From Plazaster borealis (Eukaryota; Echinodermata; Asteroidea; Forcipulatida; Labidiasteridae), in the NCBI GenBank assembly GCA_021014325.1, contig CM037463.1, positions 24,360,526 to 24,424,525 on the forward strand: a DNA stretch of 64,000 nt, given 5' to 3'. Below are positions 10,887 to 22,500 of this stretch, piece after piece (the first letter of the stretch is position 1; each line of letters begins with the position of its first letter). The notes beneath the pieces are model-generated. The model ran no database searches. It had not been told where the DNA came from and saw nothing but the letters and a program-made list of their open reading frames with translations. The translations under genes and the position numbers were made by a program.

Positions 10887-11847
10887 GAAAAATTCCCAAC
10901 TACCAGGAAAAAAGTCCTGTTGCATGCCTGTTCATGAACAGGTATGATATTAGTCCCTTGAAAAAAAAAGAGGAAAATATGGTTCACCTTTGATAGGCTT
11001 GAAGATGCTTGTGTAAAGAAGACGATGAAATGAACAAATGCTCAGTTTTATATGTGGGAGGAAACCCCCTGAAAACCCAATCCACATGCATGGCTCCGGT
11101 CTGAGGTGGGATTCGAACCGGGGTCACCAAGGTGAACAGCAGGGGAAGAAACCACTGAGCCAACCTTAATGCCCACAATGAAACTCTGATGTGGTGGTTT
11201 AGGATTTGACACTTCCAAGATTTGATTCCCAAAAATACATTACTTTTCTTTTGGTGCTTCAAAATTCTACTGTCGTATTAGATATTTGTAGCCAAGTTTT
11301 CACCTGTAAATCTTCAAGTTGAAGAAATTGCCAATGAAGAATAACTATGAGGTTTATTGTTGAGTGCAAAGGCCTACATTAGTAAAAGGCAAAACACAAG
11401 CACAATGTTTTATTTATTACAACTATAGTAAGTTATATTTAACTTTTTCTGGTATCAATTTCTTTTGTAGGAGACACAGGTATTAACAAAATACTACATA
11501 ATAATAAGTAAATAAAGGGGAGTGAGACTGTGTGTTTAGCATGTAAAGTGTGCTTGGTGTGTGGGAGAATTTAAAACCTAAAGACTGTTTCTGAATTTGC
11601 GGCTGTGGCTATAGCTGTGGCTAAAGGTGTTGCTAATTCACTTAAGGCCACTAATTACGTATGAATGTATTCTTTGTTGAATACTTAAGTGTAAATTATT
11701 TAATTTCATTGCCAAAAACAAATGTCAAAAGGAAGTTTGTTAATTCAATGCAAATTTGTGTCAATTTAAATTGTAGATTTGAAATATTTTACTAGAATAT
11801 TGAAATTGAAAACCCTTTTTCACTCTTCTTATGTATTAAAATGTTCT
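10887..11847. other. Intergenic, mostly unique AT-rich DNA
   Basis: No coding exon recognised. A fragment of the GCGGCTGTGGCTATAGC repeat lies at 11580-11655. Confidence 0.5.
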
Positions 11848-12096
11848 TTAACTCTTTCATGCGCCGACCGGTCACTAGCGACTGGTTTAAATTCCTTCAG
11901 AAAATAGTTGTAAAAACACAAAATTAAAGATCGCACGGCCACACAGTTTTCAGAATGAGAAAGAGGACTCTTGATGGTGCTATTGTGACCTTTTTTTTGG
12001 GGGGGGGGGGTCGTCATTTGCAAAAAAATAAATAAACAATTAATGTGTCCATATGATCAATACATCACTGACATCAATGTCGCATGAAAGGGTTAA
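11848..12096 (-). mobile_element. piggyBac-like MITE, TTAA target site
   Basis: TTAA at both ends. Read on the - strand it begins CCCTTTCATGCGAC and ends CGGCGCATGAAAGAG. Two related copies (32346-32576, 33308-33551) also have TTAA on both sides. CCCTTT termini and TTAA duplications are typical of piggyBac-type elements. Internal landmarks are CACTAGCGAC and a run of G with CGTCATTTGC. Confidence 0.8.
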
Positions 12097-12189
12097 CTAC
12101 CTTCTTTTTTTTTCCATTCTACATGAGAAGCTTCTGAACTGCATTATAGATGACGAGTCCTCTGATGTCAGGGCAAACCAAAACATACA

Positions 12190-12530
12190 GTTTCCACCCA
12201 GTGGTGTGGGCACGCATCATGATTTGCATAAATTTGCATGAGGAGTGACATCGCGAGTCAGATCACCTTTGAGTTATATGCCCTCTGGTGTCACTCCATT
12301 TTCCCTTTGCACGGTCAGCCATTTGAGTGTAAAGCCTCGACCAGGGGACAGCAGAGAATAGAAGCATTATATAACTCTGTATTGTCACGGTAATGTAATG
12401 ACACTTTCATCCAAACAGATGCATAAATACAATACAAATGAAGCATGAAGTCGAGGCTCTACACGCACATGGCGGATCCGTGCAAAGGGCGAATAACCTT
12501 CCAAAACAAGGCGCATACCACTGGGAAGAT
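12190..12530. mobile_element. Palindromic MITE, about 340 bp
   Basis: Left blocks CACCCAGTGGTGTG, CCCTTTGCACGG and AGTGTAAAGCCTCGAC are mirrored on the right by GTCGAGGCTCTACAC, CCGTGCAAAGGG and CATACCACTGGG. It forms one imperfect hairpin and has no coding frame. Confidence 0.75.
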
Positions 12531-12879
12531 TTTTATAGAAGGCGGTTTAGATATAAACAAAGGCCACATGGTCTGTATGGCCATCTTTAACTCTTTACAC
12601 ACGTAACTAGTGTGTCAAAACGAACAGTGGTCATATTTCATAACTCATAACTCAAATGGTTCCATCGGTGTCTTTATCGACCTTTAAAGACCTGGCAAGT
12701 TGATCATGTGACAGCCTTTCAACCAATATCTGCTTAAACTGTGTGTTTTTTTTATAAATCAAGCGTTGGTCTTCAAATAGTGCACAAATAGTTCCTAAGG
12801 CTAACAACTGTTTAAAAATTGATGTTTATCAAGTACATGTAAGTTAAGCTTAGCCAGCTTTTTTAGATTATCACAAACT

Positions 12880-13065
12880 GTCTAAATTCACAGAGCACTC
12901 TCAAACCATACATTCACTTAGCAAAGAATATATCATGCTAAGTAAATACAGGTTACCAACCAAAATACCATATAATGTATATTGCTTTTGATTGGTCCCA
13001 CTCTTGACTTTTGTTTAGCTATTAAGTGATAGTTCTGAATGAGGCAGTTCTGTGGAGTTAGGCCC
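12880..13065. mobile_element. Diverged copy of the GGGCCCAATTTCATAGAGC repeat
   Basis: Retains ATGCTAAGTAAATACAGGTTACCAACCAA-like blocks of the family that is better preserved at 16383-16551 and 23453-23645. Confidence 0.5.
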
Positions 13066-14960
13066 AGGTGTGGATTTCTGCCAAGTGTTTTTTACATGAT
13101 TTAATAGTTGAAACCAAAGCGTTCGTAGTGCCTTCGTAACTCAATATCTTTTTGACATTCCAGTTTGTACTAAAAGTGTAACAATGTGGCTTTAACAAAA
13201 TATGTAACAATGATTTTCTAGACTGCTTTTCACTTTGCCTGTGGTACTATAAAATTGCCAAATCTCCATACTGCTACTCACACTTGAAGCATTATTGCGA
13301 ACAGCTGGAAACAGCTACTTGTACGATAATTACCAACTTTCACCTAACCAAAAGTGGTCAAAGAAAATGAATATTCTGAATAGACCCCTTGCACGTGCGT
13401 GCCACGCTGAACTCTCAGCAAATGCATTGATAGGTCTTCTTTTACTTCAGCGAGGGCGCTGTTTGAGCTTGTTTATGTCACCATGCAATGTTTTGAGAAA
13501 TTTCTCAGTTTCCCATGTTAACTATTATTATGCAACAAAACCAAAATTCTTTTTGGTATGAGTTTTTTCAGACATCTTTACCGGGAAAACTGTCAAAAAA
13601 TCAATAATATTAGCCAAGTCTCAGCAGTATGGTGATGATCAAATAGAAATAGATGGTCTCAAAAGGGTTGAATGACCTCTGTAAACGCCCTAATTTGGAA
13701 CACTTGTGTATTGAAAACTGACTCGCCTTTGGGTCAATTTATTGAAAGCTGATCAACGCCAAGACTCCTGATTGTCATTGAGTGAACTTGATCTTTTACA
13801 AAGTGACCTCTGGAGAGGGTCAAAGGTTGCAATGTGTTTTCCAAATTGTTTGGGGATAGCGTACTACATGGCACCTTTAAGTTAAGATTCAATTTAAAAG
13901 CAAGGCTGAATAAGTCCTAGTTTAATGTCTTGGGCAATTCCTTGTATTCACCAACCAAACCAGAATTGTTCACAATAAAATCTCTTAATAAAAATTTACA
14001 AATGCAAATTATGTATTTTTTCATAACTTTTAAAATTATTTTTGAAGCATAGTGAATCCATAATTGGTATGAGACTGTAATTTACTTATTGTTTTAATAT
14101 TGGTCTATTAAGGTAGATGACTTTTAATTATTTATTCACTATATATTTCTTGAATTTTTTTCATTTTTCTTGTAAATCAAAAGACACCTTTTTTGATTAC
14201 TATTCAAGTTTGAGAAGAACTTTGCAGGGTATCTACTAAAATTTCTTGAAAAAGAAAGAAATTTTGTTTACAACTCTTTACGTTGGTTAAGGTGTAGTTG
14301 TTAGAATACAGTGTACCTGTAAAATAGTCACAGATTTGAAACATGAAATATGAAAATATTAACCATGATGACTATAAAGACAAGTTTAAACTGTAATAAA
14401 AGAAGAATATTGTTAAAAGAATGAAACCTGTGTATTGTCATAAATCTTTAAGAAAGACTCTGCTAGGGTAAAAATGTTAGGCCATTAACTACCGGGTACT
14501 ATTTTTGCTTTCATAAATCTAACTTCACTTTTCTGCCTGACTGACAACAGACTTCTTGGATAGTCTACTTGCCGAACCCCACAGTCACAATATAAGTTGT
14601 GAAAAACATCAAACGAGACCAATTTGCTCTTAAGAGACAAGTTTGACTTATCCTCAAGTGTTTTATGAAGAATATATGGTCATCGGAAGACTGTTCAGAG
14701 AGAATGCTGTGAGAGATCGAAATGTGTTCAGAGAGTCGTCTCCTCTTTGCTTGGAGAGGAAATCCCTTGCACTTTTAAGTCATTGCATTTACAAGATTTT
14801 CAGATTCTTTATAAATTGTAAGGGTTGGACAATATCCACAGAGCCATGTCTTTCTTCTGCTGATGCCAAGTTCAAATCTTTCAAGCGAGTTTGAAAGAAA
14901 AGCTACAGGGCATAAAAAACATAAATAAATAAAGAATTCAGATAAAAATTCTGACAAATG
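13066..14960. other. Intergenic stretch without recognised genes
   Basis: AT-rich and apparently unique. Open frames of up to about 90 codons (13295-13561, 14643-14894) show no domain, no splice context and no resemblance I recognise. Confidence 0.5.
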
Positions 14961-14965
14961 CCATG

Positions 14966-15250
14966 AGGGTGGCATGGGTGGCTAGTGCGTAAAGCGCTTG
15001 CCTCTCACCACTGTGGAACTAATCCAATTCCTGGCTATGGCCATATATGAATAGAGTTGTGCGTTAGTTATTACTTGTGCCACAAGAGTTTTTCTCGGGG
15101 GCCCTCTGGTTTTCTTCCCTCCGGAAAAATCAAACGCTTTTGATCTCTCTGGCTGTGGTTCGTGGTCATTTATGGTTGGATGTGGCTGGCTGCAAAAGGT
15201 GCCCTTGCATGCCTGCATCTCGAACACGTCCTTCACAATTTAGTTACTTA
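14966..15250 (-). repeat. Interspersed repeat containing GTAAAGCGCTTGCCTC
   Basis: Starts with GGGTGGCTAGTGCGTAAAGCGCTTG and includes CTCTGGCTGTGGTTCGTGG. The start looks like a degenerate Pol III type promoter head, so it may be a SINE fragment. Orientation and family are uncertain. Confidence 0.4.
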
Positions 15251-15257
15251 GCTGCGA

Positions 15258-15480
15258 GTAAAGGCCTTGTCACAAGAGGCAATTTTTACAGGCAACTTGG
15301 AGGCCACCAAGTGCACTGTGTGTAAAAGGAACACTTCGGTAGTACAGCAGACATTTTTTTAACCCAATCTTACTGTCCCCAAGACAATTATGTGGGAATT
15401 AACATATGAATGTTTTTTCTTCTTGGAGATTGCCTGGAACTGGTTGCCTGTAAATTGCCTCGTGTGACATTACCCTACGG
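15258..15480. mobile_element. MITE with GGCAATTTTTACAGGCAAC ends
   Basis: Left end GTCACAAGAGGCAATTTTTA and right end TGCCTGTAAATTGCCTCGTG are inverted repeats. A second copy with the same layout is at 31928-32143. Confidence 0.8.
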
Positions 15481-16382
15481 ATGATTAGCCTCCAAATTAC
15501 TACAACTCCACTGATGCTCCAGAAAGGGCATCGTAGGAAACGGAGGCAATAATTACCTCCACTCCCCCGGTCATTGCCTTGTATCCCTTGAAATTGTCAG
15601 TACAACTTTACAAGTCATTCATAGCTGCTTTACTTTTACACTCAAAGATCAAGTATCAGAACTGATACAAATCTACAGAACGATAAATCAACAATAGATT
15701 GGCTTTAATAACAAAAACAAATGACATACCTCAGTAAAAGATTAAACAAAAAAAACGACAAACTAACAGCACTTCTGCATTACGGACGTCATTAAATGTC
15801 TTTCTTAGTTATCAGAAAGAGTATTATTAATAACAACAAGTGATCTGCATTTAAGATGCTCTCAACAGAACAATTATTTAATTTATCTGCTATCATTTCC
15901 TTGAAACAAATACATAAATGTACAATTTAATTCAGTTTAGTCAATGGACGGATTCTGTTTACTGGACAAGTTTAAACTAATTGAATAAAGGATTACGTGA
16001 TTCATATCATTATCTCAATATCACAAAACAAAAGCAGACAAATATTTGCTTTAAATATTTACATTTGTACATTTTACAATGTTCCTGTACTTTGATTGGG
16101 CGGTTTATAAAGCACTTTAAGGAGCCAGAAACTAAAAAATAAATCATCAATTAAAACCATTTTTCATAATACAAATAATAATAAAAAATAGCCTACACAT
16201 AAAAAAATATATAGCAAAAACTGAAAGCTCACCTGATTTCAATTTTGTAGAAACGACCAAAAATATGTTTTTTGTGGTTTTTGTTAAGACATGTTAAAAG
16301 GTAAATTGTACCACACAAATTTGCCTAAGTTGAATAACATAAATTCTACCAGACAGTTGCGAGTTAAATTTGAATAAAGCCA
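15481..16382. other. Intergenic, AT-rich, no gene recognised
   Basis: Unique-looking AT-rich DNA with short A and T runs. No exon or repeat structure is evident. Confidence 0.5.
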
Positions 16383-16551
16383 GGGCCCCATTTCACAGAG
16401 CTGCTTCAGCACAAATAGCAGCTTAGCACAGCAACATTATGCTTACCAGACTAAGGTTACCAACTTAAACACCATGTAACATGTACTTTTTTTGACTGGT
16501 ATCCTGAACATTTTTGCTAAGCAGAATACTATTAAGCAGCTTGATGGAATT
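16383..16551. mobile_element. MITE of the GGGCCCAATTTCATAGAGC family
   Basis: Starts GGGCCCCATTTCACAGAGCTG and contains TTATGCTTACCAGACTAAGG and TTTGACTGGTATCCTG. It is close to 23453-23645 and to the partial copy at 6047-6200. Confidence 0.75.
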
Positions 16552-16727
16552 TGGCTGGTCTTGGTACAATGATTGATTGCTTAATTTTATTTCCCCAGAC
16601 TAGATCCAGACTTCATACATGACATGGTTCGGGCCCAGCTTTTGTATAGGAACCTCCAGATCAGTAAAGACTGGTACCCTTTGTGCCACACATTTCATTG
16701 TGTTTGCTGCCCCTTATGTAACTCAGG

Positions 16728-16963
16728 GATGGGATTTGACCAATGGGAAAATTCCTGAAAGTGGCTTGAAGGTCTGGGTTTCCCCTCATTCTAGACCCAG
16801 AACCTCTCAGATGTTACAATTCAGGAGGTTTACAGACTCTGTGCATCACCAGAAATACAAACTACAGGTTTGGACACAATTTTGATTAGTTCTGTCTCCT
16901 TTTGGATCAACGAGACTCTGAAAAAAACCTGAAATCAGGAAAAATCCTGAGAAATCAGTGGTA
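16728..16963 (+). repeat. Interspersed repeat (GGGATGAGATTTGA family)
   Basis: Shares CCCAGAACCTC..CAGATGTTACAATTCAGGAG and the tail AATCCTGAGAAATCA with 33778-34062 and 36865-37147. Each copy begins near GGGAT(G)AGATTTGA and ends near AATCCTGAGAA. Confidence 0.7.
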
Positions 16964-17963
16964 ACTATGTATGTAAAAGCTTCCCCTACCGATGCAACAT
17001 TGCAACATTGGATTTAGTCTGAGGAACTCAAATTTGAGCATTTACTTGTGACTGAATAAGGATACCAGACATCATTCAAATCTAACACGCAAACGAGTTG
17101 TTTCATCAAAACATAGCAGGCACGACGGTATTATAATGACTTTTTTTTCCTAAATAAATAAATCTGAAGGCCTCTTTCAATGAAATGAACTGTCTGCCTA
17201 CTCCGTGTGAATCCTTTCAAAGCTTTATCCCTCATTTGCTCCCAGAGATTTCGGGTCCATCCCCTCTGGGTTTACTTCACACCTGAGTAATGTTTACTCC
17301 ATTTAGTTTGCACGGCCCATTTGTAAAGGAAAAGAACCTTTTATGAGAGAAAGAATTGTCTACAGTCACGATAACAGTTCAATCAAAACTAATTTGAAAT
17401 TCCAAGACTAATACTGTGACTTTTTAGAAATATAAGGTGACTAGAAAAAACAAACCGCAGACTGGCTTGCTTACTTTAAATGTCACCTGATTTCTATCCT
17501 TATCGGTTGAAGGAAAGGATAATCTTACATTTTGCAATAAGATGACACATGAATCAAAACAGAAATGATAACATCTCTCATGGAAAAAAAACACGCTAAA
17601 GATCAACAAATTGCATTTTTGTTAAACAAACACAAAACAAGTCCTTATCCCTGTCCATATTTTGATTTGATTTTGATTATATATAATTCATTTGAACTTT
17701 CCAAGAAAATGAAATGCAAGTTGTTACCTTTCATCCTGTTGCCGACATTTTCATCGTACTCCATGTCTTCAACAGCATTAATGAATGGCAAATCTCTGTA
17801 TACTAAAATGGGCATCAGACTATTTGTCCATCTAGCCTCGGTTTGGATACACTGGTGTTTATGCAAGACCAGGGTTAAAATCTTTGCCAATTCAAATTAA
17901 TTTGTACCCATATTTCATTGACATCCTTCTTGGTTACTTTTTTATTTTATTTCAATTTTCCTC
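16964..17963. other. Intergenic, no gene recognised
   Basis: AT-rich DNA with no exon-like segment. The open frames near 17424-17900 are stop-poor AT-rich sequence without domains. Confidence 0.5.
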
Positions 17964-18340
17964 TTAAAAGGTATCGTACACGTTTGGTAATGACTCCAAA
18001 CAAATATTAGCATAAAAACTTACTTGGTAACAAGCAACGGAGAGCTGTTGATAGTATTAAACATTGTAGGAAACGACTCCCTCTGAAGTAACGTAGTTTT
18101 TGAAAAAGAGGTAATTTCTCACTAAAATAATATAAAACTTCTTGCAAGAAGCCTTTTATTCCTATCTGACCCCACACAAATTTGTACAACAAGGGTGTTT
18201 TTTCGTTCATCATTTTCTTGCAACTTCGATGACCAATTGAGCCCAAATTTTCACAGGCTTGTTATTTTTTGCATATGTAGGGATACACCAAGTGAGAACA
18301 CTGATCTTTGACAATTTCCGAACGTGTTCAGTGCCTTTAA
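17964..18340 (+). mobile_element. TTAA-ended MITE, family A
   Basis: TTAAAAGGTATCGTACACGTTTGG at the left, AACGTGTTCAGTGCCTTTAA at the right. Internal landmarks are ACTTGGTAAC, GAAACGACTCCCTCTGAAG, AAAGAGGTAATTTCTCAC, the small palindrome around TTCTTGCAAGAA, and GATGACCAATTGAGCCC. This is one of about ten copies in the window. Confidence 0.9.
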
Positions 18341-18785
18341 AAAGCTGTTTTGGATTTGTAAGGTGTTGTCTAATTCTTACATATAAAGCGTACCCATATT
18401 TCTGAATATACGGCTGTGGCTGTGTTTTTGGCTTGATTATGATGTGACCATATGTTGAAGCATAGGGGGCCCATAGCAACACCCTTAACAACAGCAGTAG
18501 CCATAGCAACAGCCCTTAATTCGAACTTGGCTAATGACTGCCTGGTTTATATCTGCTTCCATTTTGCACCTCCAAAGTCTCCCCCAGTAAGCCGGCCATC
18601 CAACGGCTTGACACGTCCAGATGAATAACTTAGTTAGCCTTAGGAAGTAACTATTTAACTAGTATAGTAAACTTGCAGGTACAACCATGTGTAAATCTCT
18701 TTTGGGAGGTGAGTTGGCTCTTGAAAGAGCCAGTGTGGTCTTGACATTTTGAACAGTATTACTATAATAATAATAATATAATAGT

Positions 18786-19191
18786 GGCTTCTTATATAGC
18801 GCACATATCCGTCACTCAGTGACGCTCAAGCGCTTTAACGTTCATTATTTTCCTGCAAGGTATTGTGGAGCTACGTTTTTGAAGTATGAGACCAAGTCCT
18901 TTACATAGCACCATGTAATGGTTTACAAGGTGCTGTGGCGCAATATGCTGCCGATCAAACACCGGGGCGAACCCCTTCTCTTTTCGATAAGCGCACTGGG
19001 TTCTTTTACGTGCATTAAACAACAAACGGGACCCACAGCTTAACGTCCCATCCGAAGGACAAAGCATGTGGTTAAGTGCCTTGCTTAAGGACACAAGTGT
19101 CACGACTGGGATTCGAACCCACACTCTGCTGATCAGAAACACCAGAGCTTGAGTTTGGTGTTCTTATCCGCTCGGCCACGACACGCCACAA
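18786..19191 (-). mobile_element. tRNA-derived SINE, about 400 bp
   Basis: On the - strand a tRNA-like head (about 19191 down to 19090) has an A box TGGCCGAGCGG and a B box GGTTCGAATCCC, with a Leu/Ser-type long variable region. A conserved body follows (GACACTTGTGTCC..AAGCAAGGCACTTAACC, GGGACGTTAAGCTGTGGGTCC), then a tail GCGCTATATAAGAAGCCACTATTAT ending in TAA repeats at 18765-18785. Fragments of the same head are at 55-150 and 38316-38405. Confidence 0.88.
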
Positions 19192-19305
19192 TTTTTGATG
19201 ACGTCAATCTTCTACAAAGCTCACAGAGCAAGTTGTAGAATCGACCGTCTTGTGCTTGTCTCCAGAAGACCAGCAGAGTATACTTTACTACATCAAGAAC
19301 ACACC

Positions 19306-19321
19306 GGCTCTTTTCAGAGCC
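19306..19321 (+). other. Histone mRNA 3'-end-like stem-loop
   Basis: GGCTCTTTTCAGAGCC: 6-bp stem, four-base loop TTTC, identical to the metazoan replication-dependent histone stem-loop core. The flanks (ACACC before, AAC after) are only partly like the histone ones. It lies inside a TIR arm and not beside a histone gene. Confidence 0.6.
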
Positions 19322-19427
19322 AACACTCTTCCCTACACTCTTTACACATGGTTGTACCCGCAAGTTTACTAGTTATTTAGTTACTTCTTATTTTTCCACA
19401 CCTAGCAAAGCTTCAAACATAACTTAG

Positions 19428-19596
19428 TTAGCTGCTTGTTGTGTTGGCTTGTTTGAATTGGCGTAAACCTTGAAGGAATACCTCCTTGGTTTGTCTCATC
19501 ATCTCATGATAAAGTTTGAGATCTTCCTCCTTGGCTTTCAAGGTGCTCTTAACGGCTGATTTTAAGGCGTTGTTCTCGTCCATCTGAATCCCTAAT
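19428..19596 (-). CDS. CCDC13: CCDC13 exon 14 with stop codon
   Basis: Residues 696-751 and TAA at 19430-19428: [55 protein letters not shown]. Matches the vertebrate C-terminus pattern (KEEDxxxYHEx..VFLQxLRQ). Acceptor TTACAG; it is 12 kb from exon 13. Confidence 0.93.
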
Positions 19597-22500
19597 CTGT
19601 AACACCAAATATTAGTAACAGAAACAATATGGTCAATAAAAAAAAGGTTTTAGTTGGCAAATGGTTAACATTTCCATATCATGTTTGAGTGGTCTAGTGC
19701 ATAGAGCTCAAGGTCTAGTGTTGATTGGTCCTTCAGATAGAACGTAAAGTCATTGGTCCTGTGTGTTGTGTAATGCACGTAAAAGTACGCAGCACACTTA
19801 TCGTTAAGAGAAGGGGTTCACCCTGCTATTGTCTGGCATGGTTGGCTAGAAGGAATTGCATAATTGGGTCTCGTTAAAAAAAGCGCTGTATACACTGTAC
19901 CGATCATAAACTATTTAGCACTACAAGATGCCTGTATATAAAGCGCTCAAAAATTGTGTATTATTATCACTATTTAATATTTCTTAACTATAAAAGGTCA
20001 TCTACATATGCGAAATACATGAATGCCAATTTTGACTGAACATTGTGGCAGTCACCTTCGTTGAGCATTAGGTGTGCCTATCCACCCATGTCCCTCCCTG
20101 CAGTCACTACTGTATGAGGAGAATTAAGTTGCTCCATAGCTACATGTATATAATAAGCAAACCGGTGATAAATCATATTACCGTGCGGTAAACCATCCAC
20201 AATGTTCTACCTCCATGCATCCACCAAGTGTTAAAATGAGAACAAAAGAGGTCCACAAAATGCAGGGACCTAAAAAACTATGTGGATTACACTAGTCCAC
20301 ACAGTGTTTTTTACAGCTGTTGAAGAATATGTATTTTCTTAAGTGCACAGAACTAAGGAATGTCCACAGAGTTAATGCAACAAAGAGCTGTGTGTGTCAG
20401 AGCTGTGTATTAGGAGAGTGGTGACATAGAGGGACCAGTTTTCTTTGGTCACATGGTTGCTGGACGCCATTTTTGGTCCAAATGCATCACAACCCAATGG
20501 GCAGACTAGTCTGCCACCCTGTATTCTCCAATATGTTTTTTGTCACAAAATTGCTTCTAATCGCAGGTTTTCTCAGGTGTGTGTTGGGTGTTTGCGCCAT
20601 CAACTGAGAATTGACCCCAATCAATTTGTGGCGTGTGGTGGCCGAGTGGTCTAGTTCAGCAGACCCAAGCTCTGGTGTTGCCAGCAGCAGAGTGTGGGTT
20701 CGAATCCCGGTCGTGACACTTGTGCCCTTGAGCAAGGCACTTAACCATAATTGCTTCCTAAAAGTTGTGATGGTAGTGCATTCTGCTCTACCAGCCAGGC
20801 TCCTAGTGGATGATACCCATACCTACATCCTTACGGACTGTAAAGGGGGCAACCCTGTTTCAGCCCCAGGAGTAGGTGGCAACGTGCCCCTGGTGACAGT
20901 TGATTTGGGTCAACAGCCCAAAATCAGTTAAGTGTAGCCCTCACCTTGAAGTGGCCGTCCGGCCTTGTGAGTTGGGTGATATCTCATAAAAAAAAACTAA
21001 AAAAAATCAATGAGAATTGACCCCGAGTGGACGGTTTATCAAATGATAGCAAAATGTAGCACCAGTACGAATCAATACATCATGAGCCTATATGGCTCCT
21101 CTAGGGACTGTTAGTGGGATTGGGCGGTCAATCCCACAGCAAGTTTTTCTTATCTTAATTTTTTATCGGTAGGGTTCTCCCCATGCACAAGCTAGCGTAT
21201 TAGGCCGATACGCAAATTTTGTTTGATACGCCAAACAAAAAAAACCCCAAAAAGTTACACAAATCATCAAGAGAAAACCATATAGAATGCTCCAGATTGC
21301 ACAGTAGAACAAACTGCTGCTAATATTACAAATTGTTCTGGCCTCCTGGAACATGGACGATAATGTTATAATTTAAACAAAATAATAATTAGATTCATTT
21401 AAAAAAGAAAAAAGAAAAAACCAAAAGAATCTTAATTAAAAATCAAGATAAACACCAAGTAGAAAACATTCCGAAGACCTTGTTTCAATTCAGCGTGCTT
21501 CGGCCAAACTTCCAAAGTTTGGGTCCAGAATGCCCCAAGGTTTTGAAAAAAACCTGGGGAGAACCCTGATCGGGTTGGACTAATGTTGTGGATTAACAAT
21601 TTTACTGTTTTATCGTGAGTCAGTTGGGCTTGGCAAATATTCAACTCACGAGCACAATGTCATCTGATAATTTCCAGATAATTGGTTTAATAAATGTCAT
21701 AAAAAAATTATGTTTTTTTTGTACATGAAATATATTACCACAAAAGTTGTACGAGAAATAAATAAATAAAATAACCCAGCAATTATCAAATGTGGTGTCG
21801 GGTTGCTCATACAGTCGCCAAAGTCCCCAAGTACATGGGGGGGGGTGCAAATCATTAGCATGACTGTATTTATGGCATTCGTAGAACAAACTGCTGCTAA
21901 TATTACAAATAAAATAATAATTAGATTCATTTAAAAAAGAAAAAAGAAAAAACCAAAAGAATCTTAATTAAAGGTATTATACAGGATGGTAACGATAATA
22001 AACATCATTGTTTAATTTTGGTCTGAAAACTTACTGATTGTGAAGTTCATACTACAACCTTTTTTTACTATGAAATATTTCCCTCTGAAATGAAATCATA
22101 TTTGAGAAAACTAAATCTGAAAACCTAAAATAACGCAACAGCTGATTTCGGTTGTTCCATCCAAAACAAAAGGACAATGTGTTTTCATGCTGAAAAATGA
22201 GCATGGTTTTTCACTAATTCACAATGGATTCAGCCCACATTTGTACAGGTTTCGTATTTCATTTATACGGTTGATCACACAAAACATGAACAATGTCTGT
22301 GACTTTTTTGTCAGCTCTCCCAATCCTGTATAATACCTTTACAAAAATGAATAATATTATTCTCGGAATCAAGTGACCAAATTGAGTGCGTGGTTGACTT
22401 TGTTGCTTTGTACTCATAACCACATAGCAAGTTACTGGTCTTTTGCTCAGAAGCAGAGAAAAGCAGGGGGTGAGAGTCATGCCTGACAAAAAGGTCAGAA

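Larger units (their letters stand above)
18642..19388. mobile_element. Long-TIR element with histone-type hairpins in its arms, interrupted by a SINE
   Basis: Left arm about 18642-18745 and right arm about 19281-19388 are inverted copies: GGAAGTAACTA...AACTTGCAGGTACAACCATG on the left, CATGGTTGTACCCGCAAGTT...TAGTTACTTC on the right. The right arm contains GGCTCTTTTCAGAGCC (19306-19321, + strand). The left arm contains GGCTCTTGAAAGAGCC (18716-18731). A tRNA-derived SINE occupies about 18786-19191 between the arms. Confidence 0.8.

Noticed and set aside
19090..19191. tRNA gene on the - strand
   Set aside because: A and B boxes are good, but the sequence is the head of a SINE with body and tail, repeated elsewhere in the window; the acceptor stem does not close.
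19306..19321. A replication-dependent histone gene nearby
   Set aside because: No histone reading frame in either direction within several kb; the stem-loop is inside a mobile-element arm.
20628..20720. tRNA gene on the + strand
   Set aside because: Same reason: SINE head with a conserved SINE body downstream.
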